Shown: positions 1 to 5,864 of the stretch, one piece after another
How the letters are laid out: every line of letters begins with the position of its first letter
How positions within the stretch are numbered: position 1 is the stretch's first letter
Assembly (NCBI GenBank): GCA_041742235.1
Contig: JBGSJA010000201.1
Location: 1 to 5,864, forward strand
From: BOKV01 sp041742235
Lineage (GTDB): Bacteria > Pseudomonadota > Alphaproteobacteria > Rhizobiales > Rhizobiaceae
Direction of reading: 5' to 3'
DNA length: 5,864 nucleotides
Program-made: the position numbers and the translations under genes
The notes under the pieces: generated by a model
Database searches by the model: none
The model's input: only the letters and a program-made list of their open reading frames with translations
What the model was told of the DNA's origin: nothing

Positions 1-2114
1 GAAAGCCGACCGGTCGATGTGGACGCCATGGCGTAGGATGTGTGGACGCGGCCGGTATCCTTGTTGATGTAGTTCGGCAGCGCGTCGGTATAGGTCGACT
101 TGAGCTTGGTGAGCTGGCGCCAGTCGACGATGCGGCGCGGCAGCGGGTGGCCTTCGGCGGCAAGGTCGTCCAGCACTTGCGCCGAGGTGGACCATTGGCC
201 GGTCTTGGTCTTCTTCGGCCCCGGCAGGCCGAGCTTGCCGAACAGGATGTCGCCAAGCTGCTTGGGCGAGCCGATGTTGAAGCGCTCGCCTGCAAGCGCA
301 TAGACATCTTCCTCCACCGCGCCTGCCGCCTGCGCCAGTTCGCCGGAAAGGCGCGACAGCAATTGCCGGTCGATGGAAATGCCGCGTTGCTCCATGCGGG
401 CGATCACGGGGATGAGCGGGCGCTCAAGCCGCTCATAGACGCTCGTCATGCCCTCCGCGGCAAGGCGGGGCTTGAGCACGCGCCAAAGCCGCAGCGTCAC
501 GTCGGCATCTTCGGCGGCATATTGCGTCGCCCGGTCGAGCGCCACCTGGTCGAAGGTGACCGAGCCGCGGCCCGATCCGGCAACATCCTTGTAGGGGATG
601 GGCGCATGGCCAAGCCATTTCACGGAAAGTTCGTCCATGCCGTGGCCGTTCTTGCCCGCGTCCAGCACGTAGGACATCAGCATGGTATCGTCGACCGGCG
701 TCATCGCGATGCCGCGCTGCGCGAACATGAGCCAGTCGTACTTCATGTTCTGGCCGATTTTCAGGATCGAAGGATCCGTGAGCACGCCGGCGAGCATGTC
801 GAGCGCGACGTGCTCTGGTATCTGGTCGGGCAAATGCCCGCCGCCGAGAAGGTCGTCAGCCGCGCCGTCGCGGTGGCCGAGCGGGATGTAGCAGCCATTG
901 CCCGGCGTTGTGCTCAGCGATATGCCGCACAGCACCGCCTGCATCGGGTCGAGCGATGTGGTCTCCGTGTCGATCGCAACGATGCCTGACGCGCGGATCA
1001 TGTCCACCCAGCGGGCAAGGCCGGCCTCGTCGCGGATGCATTCATAGTTCTCGAAGACGAACGGCAGTGAAGGCGCCGACGCAACGCGGGCATCGGCAAG
1101 GGCAGCGGGCCCCCCGGCGGCGTGCATGGCAGCAGCTTGCGGCGTTTGCGGGTCGAGGTCGGGGCCGCGCATCGCCTCAAAGCCGTCCACCTTGACCTCG
1201 GCGGCCTCGACCTGCGCCGCGTCCGTTTCCGTCGCCTCCGCCACGCGCCGGGTCAGGGAGTTGAATTCCATCGCCTTGAGGAAGGCAATGACGCGCGGCC
1301 CGTCGGTCTTTTCGAGAAAGAGGCCGTCGAGCGGGATTTCGAGCGGCACGTCATCCTTGAGCATCACCAGCCGGCGCGACAGGCGCACCAGTTCGGCATT
1401 GGCAATGATGCCCTCGCGGCGCTTCTCCTGCCTGATCTCGCCGGCGCGGGCGAGCAGCGTTTCAAGGTCGCCATATTCGGCCAGCAATTGCGCCGCGGTC
1501 TTGGGGCCAATGCCCGGCACGCCCGGCACGTTGTCGGTGGAATCGCCGGTCAGCGCCTGCAAATCAGCCATCTTTTCCGGCGGCACGCCCCATTTCTCGA
1601 TGACTTCGGGAATGCCGAGGCGCTTGTCCTTCATCTGGTCGTAGAGAATGACCTTCGGCCCGACGAGCTGCATCAAATCCTTGTCCGAGGAAATGATCGT
1701 GACGTCGCCGCCCGCTTCGCGCGCCTGCCTTGCATAGGTCGCGATGATGTCGTCGGCCTCGAAGCCTTCCATCTCGATGCAGGGCAGGTTGAACGCCTTG
1801 GTCGCCTGGCGGATCAGCCCGAATTGCGGGCGCAGGTCCTCCGGCGGCTCGACGCGATTGGCCTTGTAGGCGGGGTAGAGCTCGTTGCGGAAGGTCTTGG
1901 ACGAATAGTCGAAGATGACGGCGAAATGCGTCGGCACCACGCCGACGCTGGTGTCGCGCGCATCGCAAACGAGTTTCCACAGCATGTTGCAGAAACCGGC
2001 GACCGCGCCGACCGGCAATCCGTCGGACTTGCGCGTCAGCGGCGGAAGCGCGTGGTAGGCGCGAAAGATGTAGGCCGAGCCGTCGACGAGGAAGAGATGG
2101 TCACCGGCTTTCAT
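1..2114 (-). CDS. polA: DNA polymerase I (3'-truncated by window edge)
   Basis: DNA polymerase I fills gaps and removes RNA primers during replication and repair in the cytoplasm. The frame is open from an ATG at 2112-2114 to the left edge, giving about 704 codons; family members are usually 900-1,000 residues, so roughly the last quarter is missing. The 5' nuclease domain covers about 1-290, with VDGS at D11, the acidic FEADD motif near residue 120, and a helix-hairpin-helix loop (TGDSTDNVPGVPGIGPKTA) near 190-207. The proofreading 3'-5' exonuclease domain follows. It keeps all three metal-binding motifs: D382-T-E384, KYD with D460, and Y532-x3-D536, so it should be active. The polymerase domain starts near 580 and is cut just after the TGRVHTSY and STGRLS motifs, before motifs A, B and C. 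A GGAG Shine-Dalgarno (2120-2123) lies 5 nt before the ATG. The gene is co-directional with the upstream osmC-like gene, so cotranscription is possible. Confidence 0.97.
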   Translation of the reverse strand, partial: MKAGDHLFLVDGSAYIFRAYHALPPLTRKSDGLPVGAVAGFCNMLWKLVCDARDTSVGVVPTHFAVIFDYSSKTFRNELYPAYKANRVEPPEDLRPQFGLIRQATKAFNLPCIEMEGFEADDIIATYARQAREAGGDVTIISSDKDLMQLVGPKVILYDQMKDKRLGIPEVIEKWGVPPEKMADLQALTGDSTDNVPGVPGIGPKTAAQLLAEYGDLETLLARAGEIRQEKRREGIIANAELVRLSRRLVMLKDDVPLEIPLDGLFLEKTDGPRVIAFLKAMEFNSLTRRVAEATETDAAQVEAAEVKVDGFEAMRGPDLDPQTPQAAAMHAAGGPAALADARVASAPSLPFVFENYECIRDEAGLARWVDMIRASGIVAIDTETTSLDPMQAVLCGISLSTTPGNGCYIPLGHRDGAADDLLGGGHLPDQIPEHVALDMLAGVLTDPSILKIGQNMKYDWLMFAQRGIAMTPVDDTMLMSYVLDAGKNGHGMDELSVKWLGHAPIPYKDVAGSGRGSVTFDQVALDRATQYAAEDADVTLRLWRVLKPRLAAEGMTSVYERLERPLIPVIARMEQRGISIDRQLLSRLSGELAQAAGAVEEDVYALAGERFNIGSPKQLGDILFGKLGLPGPKKTKTGQWSTSAQVLDDLAAEGHPLPRRIVDWRQLTKLKSTYTDALPNYINKDTGRVHTSYAMASTSTGRL

Positions 2115-2201
2115 GCGCGCTCCGATAATGCTGGCCAGGCCCTTGGCCAATCCTGTGGAAAGGCGCGACGATTGCCCAGCGCCACTGCAATTGCAAGGCA
2201 A

Positions 2202-2678
2202 TCACGGCGCGGCCAGCGCGATTTGCGGCTCTGCCTCGACGGGGAAATTCACCGACCGCGCGATGAAGCAGAATTTGTGGACCTCGCCGTGCAGGGCCCG
2301 CGCCTTTTCGCGGTCCGACCCTGCCGCGATGGTCACATGCGGGCGCAGCGTCACGTACTTGAATTCGCCCGATCCGTCGCGGTGCATCGCCATCTCGCCC
2401 GAAGCTTCGTCGCGGTAGGCCAGAACCGTGACGCCGGCATTTGCGCACAAATGAAGGTACCACAGCATGTGGCAGGAAGAGAGCGCGGCAACCAGCAGGT
2501 CCTCGGGATTGTGCTTCGTCCGGTCGCCGCCAAGGGCAGGATCGTTCGAACATGCAAGGACCGGCTTGCCCGGCGTTGCAAGGTTCCAGGTCCGGTCATA
2601 GGCGCGATACGCGCTGGTGCCTGTACCGCGGTTTCCGGTCCATTCAACCACCGCTTCATGGAAATTTCCGCTGCTCAT
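2202..2678 (-). CDS. OsmC/Ohr-family peroxidase-like protein
   Basis: 158 residues, the usual size for the OsmC/Ohr fold, which reduces organic hydroperoxides in the cytoplasm using a pair of cysteines. The two expected cysteines are visible: C69 in the SSCHMLWYL segment at the head of the central helix, and C137 in HKFCFIARSVNFPV. E59 in NPED lies ten residues before C69, the same spacing as the catalytic Glu and Cys of Ohr. R25 or R29 could supply the partner arginine. C43 and C78 are extra cysteines of unknown role. The SSCHMLWYL form resembles the general OsmC-like subfamily more than Ohr itself, so the substrate is uncertain. The start is supported by a strong GAGGAG Shine-Dalgarno (2684-2689) 5 nt upstream. 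polA begins 87 nt downstream. No Rho-independent terminator separates them; only a weak 5-bp hairpin (GGCCA/TGGCC) was seen. I could not assign a promoter. Confidence 0.9.
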   Translation of the reverse strand: MSSGNFHEAVVEWTGNRGTGTSAYRAYDRTWNLATPGKPVLACSNDPALGGDRTKHNPEDLLVAALSSCHMLWYLHLCANAGVTVLAYRDEASGEMAMHRDGSGEFKYVTLRPHVTIAAGSDREKARALHGEVHKFCFIARSVNFPVEAEPQIALAAP

Positions 2679-2807
2679 GGCGTCTCCTCACGAATCCTTA
2701 CAAAAGTTTAACGAGTCTCACCCGCTCGTGATCGGTTTCTTCATTGAAGCGCCCGCAAATGCGTACCAAATAGTGGTCATGGTCACAAATTGGCCACGTC
2801 CCGATCA
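2679..2807. other. Intergenic segment upstream of the OsmC-like gene
   Basis: This non-coding stretch should contain the minus-strand promoter of the OsmC-like gene and perhaps the plus-strand promoter of the structured RNA to its right. It is less GC-rich than its surroundings. I see an 11-bp odd palindrome CTTCA-T-TGAAG (2739-2749) and a tandem hexamer TGGTCA-TGGTCA (2774-2785). No convincing -35/-10 pair was found on either strand. The best plus-strand pair, TTGAAG (2744-2749) and CAAATA (2767-2772) with 17-nt spacing, has a poor -10 match. No OhrR-type operator or GGAAC...CGTT general-stress promoter was seen. Open frames crossing here show no recognisable protein features. Confidence 0.4.
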
Positions 2808-2985
2808 CCGGCTTGTCCCCTGCCGGCCGGGACCCGCGCCGGGCCCGAGCCCAATAGCCCTGGCGCGAAGACTGGACCGCCGCGGCCGATCCCCTACCCG
2901 CCGAATGGCCGTGGCGGTCCGTCAAAAGCTAGCCCTGAACCGGCCCCCTGGCCACCTTCGCCCCCGAAGGTGGCCTTTTTCTTTT
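2808..2985 (+). ncRNA. Structured RNA ending in an intrinsic terminator (sRNA or leader)
   Basis: Several successive secondary structures lie on the plus strand. At the 5' side, two short alternative stems compete: CCGGC 2808-2812 with GCCGG 2822-2826, or GTCCC 2815-2819 with GGGAC 2829-2833. Next is a stem of 6+4 bp with one bulged T (2835-2844 with 2857-2867). A 14-bp stem with one G-U pair follows (2874-2887 with 2907-2920, 19-nt loop). The last element is an 11-bp terminator hairpin with a T-run. No plus-strand protein gene lies upstream to explain that terminator, so an independent transcript is inferred. The 5' end is unknown and no strong promoter was identified; the start given is the first paired base. 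From memory, alphaproteobacterial trans-acting sRNAs (I recall the alpha-r7 family) are encoded near polA; this is unverified. The alternative is a terminating leader or attenuator of the dipeptidase gene starting at 3065. Confidence 0.6.
2950..2985 (+). terminator. Rho-independent terminator
   Basis: The arm GGCCACCTTCG (2950-2960) pairs perfectly with CGAAGGTGGCC (2965-2975), giving 11 bp and a CCCC loop. TTTTTCTTTT (2976-2985) follows directly, which is the classic layout for plus-strand termination. The minus-strand reading has no matching T-run after the hairpin, so it is directional. It ends the structured RNA and lies 79 nt before the dipeptidase start codon. Confidence 0.9.
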
Positions 2986-3064
2986 GCCGGACAATTGCCG
3001 TTGATTTGCGCGGGAAAGTGTCCGACCTTGGCGCGCAAACGCATCAGGCCAATGGCGCAGAACC

Positions 3065-4435
3065 ATGACAGACATCGCACCCGTCCTCGACCGCATCGAC
3101 CGTGAACTCGACAATGCCGTGAACCGGCTGTTCGACCTTGTCCGCATCCCTTCGATTTCGACCGATCCCGCTTTTGCCGGGCAATGCGCGCTTGCCGCCG
3201 ATTTCCTCACCGGCGAACTGAAATCGATCGGCTTCGACGCGCGCGTTTGCAAGACGCCGGGCCATCCGATGGTGCTGGCGCACTACCGCGGTCCCGCTGG
3301 CGCGCCGCAGGTGCTGTTCTACGGCCACTACGACGTGCAGCCTGTCGATCCGCTGAACCTTTGGGACAACCCCCCCTTCGATCCGAAGCTGAAGGACGGC
3401 AAGCTGCTTGGACGCGGCACTTCGGATGACAAGGGCCAGTTGATGACCTTCGTGGAAGCGGCGCGCGCCTTCAAGGACGTGACCGGCGGATTGCCGCTCA
3501 ACGCCACCATCCTGTTCGAGGGCGAGGAGGAGTCCGGCTCGCCCTCGCTGAAACCCTTCCTTGAGGAATTCAGGGACGAGTTGAAGGCCGACATTGCGCT
3601 GGTGTGCGACACCAACATGTGGGACCGCTCGACGCCGGCGATCTCCACAGGCTTGCGCGGGCTGGTCGGCGAGGAGGTGGTGATCAAGGCGGCGAACCGC
3701 GACCTTCACTCGGGCTATTACGGTTCGGCGGCGGCAAACCCCATCAACATCCTGACGAAGATCCTTGCCGGCCTGCGCGATGAGAACGGTGCTGTGACGT
3801 TGCCGGGCTTTTACGACGGAGTGCCGGAAACCCCCGCCGAGATCAAGCTTATGTGGGAGGGGCTCGGTTTCTCGCCCGAAAAATTCCTTGGCGCCATCGG
3901 GCTGTCGGTTCCCGCCGGCGAAAAGGGCCGCTCGATTCTGGAACAGACCTGGGCGCGTCCGACCGCGGAGATCAACGGGATCACCGGCGGCTATAGCGGC
4001 GAAGGATTCAAGACCGTAATCCCGGCGCAGGCCAGCGCCAAGGTTTCGTTCCGCCTTGTCGGCGACCAGGATCCGGACAAGATCCGCCGATCCTTCCGCA
4101 ATTACGTGCTGTCGATGCTGCCGCCCGATTGCAAGGCGGAGTTTCATCCGCATGGCGCCAGCCCGGCGATCCGTCTCGACCACACGCTGCCGGAGTTGAG
4201 AAAGGCGACCGCCGCGCTCAAGGATGAGTGGGGCCGCGACACGGCGCTGATCGCGATGGGAGGCTCGATTCCAATCGTCGGCGATTTCCAGAAGATGCTG
4301 GGAATACCATCGCTGCTGATCGGCTTTGCCCATGCCGACGACCAGATCCATTCGCCCAACGAGAAGTACGAACTGACAAGTTTCCACAAGGGAATTCGCA
4401 GCTGGGCGCGGATCATGCAGGCCTTGGCGACGTAG
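3065..4435 (+). CDS. M20-family dipeptidase (zinc metallopeptidase)
   Basis: 456 residues, full length for the M20 dipeptidase/carnosinase-like group, which hydrolyses short peptides in the cytoplasm with two zinc ions. All expected site residues can be read: H88 and D90 in GHYDVQ, bridging D121 in GRGTSDDKG, catalytic base E155 and ligand E156 in EGEEESGS, D182 in CDTN, and H429 in HSPNEKY. H215 in RDLHSGYYG matches the dimerisation-domain histidine that stabilises the transition state in CNDP-type enzymes. The lid domain spans roughly 200-315 and the catalytic domain surrounds it. There is no signal peptide. Substrate cannot be told from sequence; beta-Ala-His-type and general dipeptides are both possible. 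The start fits the family N-terminus, but no good Shine-Dalgarno is visible before it. The gene follows the intrinsic terminator by 79 nt, so it needs its own promoter there or readthrough. Its stop lies 3 nt from that of the convergent acyltransferase gene. Confidence 0.93.
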   Translation: MTDIAPVLDRIDRELDNAVNRLFDLVRIPSISTDPAFAGQCALAADFLTGELKSIGFDARVCKTPGHPMVLAHYRGPAGAPQVLFYGHYDVQPVDPLNLWDNPPFDPKLKDGKLLGRGTSDDKGQLMTFVEAARAFKDVTGGLPLNATILFEGEEESGSPSLKPFLEEFRDELKADIALVCDTNMWDRSTPAISTGLRGLVGEEVVIKAANRDLHSGYYGSAAANPINILTKILAGLRDENGAVTLPGFYDGVPETPAEIKLMWEGLGFSPEKFLGAIGLSVPAGEKGRSILEQTWARPTAEINGITGGYSGEGFKTVIPAQASAKVSFRLVGDQDPDKIRRSFRNYVLSMLPPDCKAEFHPHGASPAIRLDHTLPELRKATAALKDEWGRDTALIAMGGSIPIVGDFQKMLGIPSLLIGFAHADDQIHSPNEKYELTSFHKGIRSWARIMQALAT

Positions 4436-4438
4436 GCC

Positions 4439-5539
4439 TCACTCGGCCGGGCTGAGTCGGGCCTTGGCAACGCCGGACGATGGCTCGATGCGGGCCCAGT
4501 CCGGGCGCTCGAAGAGGAAGCGGCCATAGCCGGTCCGGTCGACCGCAAGCTTGAGGATCACCGGGCCGCACACGCCCGCGATCGTGACGAGAAGCGACAC
4601 CGTGCCGATGTCCAGCGTGGGGGCGAATTTCAGCAGAATGCCGCGCGCAACCGCCATCGGCAGGAAGAATGCCAGGTAGACGACGATGGAATTCTTGCCG
4701 AGATAGCCAAGGATCCGCATTGCGGGCACCATGGAAAGCAGGGCTGTCAGGACGACCACCGCCACGCCGCCCGCAGCGCCAAGCGCAAGCGAGAAAATGG
4801 GCAGGTCCGACACGAAAAACGGTCCGGAGGCATTACCCCATTGCGACAGCGGCGCTGGCGTGAAGGTCGCATACGCGTTGACGGCGAACCATGCCGCAAG
4901 CAGCGCAAGGGCTGCGCCGACATTCGCCTTGGCCCATTGAGCAAGCGCGAAGATGTTGGCCGCGAAAAGGTAACCGGCAAGGAAATAGACATAGCGCGCG
5001 GCGAATTCGTCCGGGATCATCCATCCGGTATGAATGGGTGCGATCTCCATCAGCGCAGCGACGCCGAGCGTCAACTGCCAGGGGAGGTTCTTCAGGAGGC
5101 GGGTGACGACAAAGAAGACCGGCAGGATGTAGATGAACCACAAGGTGCCGAAGGGGTCGATCAGGCTGATTGCAAACAGACGGGCGATTTCGGCGAGCGA
5201 CATGCCCTCCGCTGCCCATGCCGGCGTCTTGACGACGAACTGGATGGTCATCCAAAGCAGGTAGAAATAGAGGAAATGCACTCCCTTGCGGTCGATGTAG
5301 CGCGGCCATGGCCGGCTTATGACAAGGCCCAGGAACAGGCCCGAGATCAGGAAGAAGTCGGGCATGCGGAAGGGCTTGGCGAACTGCACGACGTTGTGCA
5401 TCCAGCCCTGCGATCCCGCGGCTTCCTCAACGCCGAGCGTCGAATGCATCATCACGACGAAGATGATGCAGAAGCCCTTGGCGAAATCGACCCAGCCGAC
5501 CCGCCCCGCGGCCTGGTCTCCGGCATGAACTGCGTTCAT
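4439..5539 (-). CDS. Acyltransferase-3 family integral membrane protein
   Basis: 366 residues, strongly hydrophobic, with about ten predicted transmembrane stretches and no cleavable signal peptide. The family moves acyl groups (often acetyl or succinyl) onto sugars of envelope polysaccharides, lipids or glycans across the inner membrane. Support comes from the N-terminal signature VDFAKG-x9-MH (D18, K21, H32), the motif PFRMPDFFLISGLF (56-69), FGTLWFIYILPVFF (130-143) and the late motif LGYLGKNSIVVYL (277-289), all typical of acyltransferase 3. The cytoplasmic C-terminal tail (about 337-366) is polar. The acceptor is unknown; no polysaccharide genes are next to it. The ATG at 5537-5539 is the only suitable start, but its Shine-Dalgarno is weak. 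The gene is divergent from the penicillin-binding protein gene, sharing a 216-nt control region, and convergent with the dipeptidase gene. Both neighbours on this side are envelope-related, which fits but does not prove a role in envelope modification. Confidence 0.87.
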   Translation of the reverse strand: MNAVHAGDQAAGRVGWVDFAKGFCIIFVVMMHSTLGVEEAAGSQGWMHNVVQFAKPFRMPDFFLISGLFLGLVISRPWPRYIDRKGVHFLYFYLLWMTIQFVVKTPAWAAEGMSLAEIARLFAISLIDPFGTLWFIYILPVFFVVTRLLKNLPWQLTLGVAALMEIAPIHTGWMIPDEFAARYVYFLAGYLFAANIFALAQWAKANVGAALALLAAWFAVNAYATFTPAPLSQWGNASGPFFVSDLPIFSLALGAAGGVAVVVLTALLSMVPAMRILGYLGKNSIVVYLAFFLPMAVARGILLKFAPTLDIGTVSLLVTIAGVCGPVILKLAVDRTGYGRFLFERPDWARIEPSSGVAKARLSPAE

Positions 5540-5562
5540 TCAAGGACCCGATCGAACCGTTT

Positions 5563-5573
5563 CCAGTAACTGG
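5563..5573. repeat. 11-bp palindrome in the acyltransferase gene leader
   Basis: CCAGT-A-ACTGG is a perfect inverted repeat with a single central base, 23 nt upstream of the acyltransferase ATG. Its size and placement fit an operator for a dimeric regulator between promoter and start codon. No regulator gene is in the window, so function is inferred only. Confidence 0.35.
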
Positions 5574-5606
5574 ACATTCCATACGGGTGCCGATCGTAAC
5601 GAACCC

Positions 5607-5634
5607 ATAATCCGGTCAGGAAAATTTTAAACAA
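5607..5634 (-). promoter_or_regulatory. Candidate promoter of the acyltransferase gene
   Basis: Read on the minus strand, TTGTTT (complement of 5629-5634) and GATTAT (complement of 5607-5612) are 16 nt apart. They match the sigma-70 consensus at 3 of 6 and 4 of 6 positions. This would give a leader of roughly 60 nt, containing the CCAGTAACTGG palindrome. The match is moderate and the element lies in the most AT-rich part of the divergent region. Confidence 0.3.
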
Positions 5635-5647
5635 TTGCGGATTTTCC
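5619..5647. repeat. Spaced inverted repeat in the divergent control region
   Basis: GGAAAAT (5619-5625) and ATTTTCC (5641-5647) are perfect inverted arms around a 15-nt spacer that itself contains CAATTG. The repeat covers the candidate -35 of the acyltransferase gene. It could be a protein-binding site; without a T-run beyond either arm it is not a terminator. Confidence 0.35.
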
Positions 5648-5687
5648 GGCGCGGGTTTGCGTCATCTGCCATTCGAACCGGCCAGGG

Positions 5688-5702
5688 TTAATACCCCATT
5701 AA
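5688..5702. promoter_or_regulatory. Putative CtrA-binding box (TTAA-N7-TTAA)
   Basis: TTAA at 5688-5691 and TTAA at 5699-5702 are separated by exactly 7 nt, the full consensus for CtrA, the alphaproteobacterial cell-cycle response regulator. The box lies 53 nt upstream of the penicillin-binding protein ATG, where it could overlap a -35 region, and 148 nt upstream of the divergent acyltransferase ATG. The same bases also form an imperfect inverted repeat, GGTTAAT with ATTAAACC. Binding is inferred from the motif alone. Confidence 0.5.
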
Positions 5703-5755
5703 ACCGCCTCATTTACCGTTCATCCGCGATCTTCATCGTTGACAACAGGGGCTGC

Positions 5756-5864
5756 ATGGCCAGACGCGACAACAGCCGCGGCAGGATCGAGCCGGTATTC
5801 GGAGCGCCAGCGCGGCGGGCCGGGGAACTGCGCGTCGATCCGGGCGACCGCGTCGTCGCCGCGC
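5756..5864 (+). CDS. Probable class A penicillin-binding protein, N-terminus only
   Basis: Only 36 codons are in the window before the right edge. The visible peptide is basic and polar (MARRDNSRGRIEPVFGAPARR, then a segment ending RVDPGDRVVAA). I recognise this as resembling the cytoplasmic tail of rhizobial class A penicillin-binding proteins (PBP1A-like transglycosylase/transpeptidases), which often carry a RIEPSF-type motif followed by a 'V-x-x-x-D-R' segment before the membrane anchor. No catalytic domain is visible, so this is a tentative call from memory. The ATG is supported by an AGGGG Shine-Dalgarno (5747-5751) 4 nt upstream and by an uninterrupted GC-rich frame. The putative CtrA box lies upstream, which would suit cell-cycle-controlled peptidoglycan synthesis. 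A different basic N-terminal protein cannot be excluded. Confidence 0.55.
   Translation, partial: MARRDNSRGRIEPVFGAPARRAGELRVDPGDRVVAA

Noticed and set aside
42..989. Long plus-strand open frame, and the similar one at 1122-2711
   Set aside because: These are antisense shadows of polA and the OsmC-like gene in high-GC DNA. Their products are Arg/His/Ala-rich with no recognisable motif, whereas the minus-strand frames carry complete family motifs.
2698..2925. Short minus-strand (75-codon) and plus-strand (2790-3068) open frames in the intergenic region
   Set aside because: They cross the strong stem-loops and the terminator, show no Shine-Dalgarno or family features, and are proline/arginine-rich like random high-GC frames.
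3044..4387. 447-codon minus-strand open frame opposite the dipeptidase gene
   Set aside because: Shadow frame. The plus strand encodes a dipeptidase with every expected catalytic residue; the minus product is Arg/Gln/Val-rich and unrecognisable.
4441..4457. Small hairpin (7 bp, 3-nt loop) just after the dipeptidase stop as a terminator
   Set aside because: It has a G-U pair and no T-run on either strand, and it lies inside the acyltransferase coding region.
4841..5569. 242-codon plus-strand open frame opposite the acyltransferase gene
   Set aside because: Highly charged, low-complexity product typical of the antisense of a membrane protein. The minus strand reads as a clear acyltransferase.
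5553..5679. CGAACC occurring three times (5553, 5600, 5674) as a possible direct-repeat operator
   Set aside because: The hexamer is short and irregularly spaced with no shared flanks, so chance is a sufficient explanation.
5739..5744. Perfect TTGACA as a -35 element before the penicillin-binding protein gene
   Set aside because: It lies only 11 nt before the ATG, so transcription would begin inside the gene. No later in-frame ATG is visible in the window.

Overview
The window looks like core chromosome of a GC-rich alphaproteobacterium, most likely order Hyphomicrobiales (Rhizobium/Mesorhizobium relatives). This rests on the style of the polA product, a penicillin-binding-protein N-terminus of the rhizobial 'RIEP-F' type, and a full CtrA-type box (TTAA-N7-TTAA) upstream of that gene. 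The placement is inferred by reading, without a database search. I see no transposases, integrases, CRISPR, tRNA or rRNA.

Layout. (1) 1-2114, minus: polA, DNA polymerase I. About 704 N-terminal codons are present and the gene runs off the left edge inside the polymerase domain. (2) 2202-2678, minus: an OsmC/Ohr-family thiol peroxidase-like protein, 87 nt upstream of polA and in the same direction. (3) 2679-3064: a 386-nt intergenic region. It ends in a textbook Rho-independent terminator on the plus strand (2950-2985), preceded by two strong stem-loops. No plus-strand protein gene precedes this terminator in the window. It therefore marks either a small RNA of about 150-200 nt or a terminating leader of the next gene. 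(4) 3065-4435, plus: an M20-family dipeptidase with all expected zinc ligands. (5) 4439-5539, minus: a multi-pass acyltransferase-3 family membrane protein, convergent with the dipeptidase with only 3 nt between stop codons. (6) 5540-5755: a divergent control region with an 11-bp palindrome, a spaced inverted repeat over a candidate promoter, and the CtrA-type box. (7) 5756 to the right edge, plus: the first 36 codons of a probable class A penicillin-binding protein.

The genes do not form one pathway. They are housekeeping functions (replication/repair, peroxide defence, peptide turnover, envelope modification, peptidoglycan synthesis) in small separate transcription units. The most interesting parts are non-coding: the structured plus-strand RNA between osmC and the dipeptidase gene, and the putative cell-cycle control site before the penicillin-binding protein gene. 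I found no evidence of an undescribed multi-gene system.
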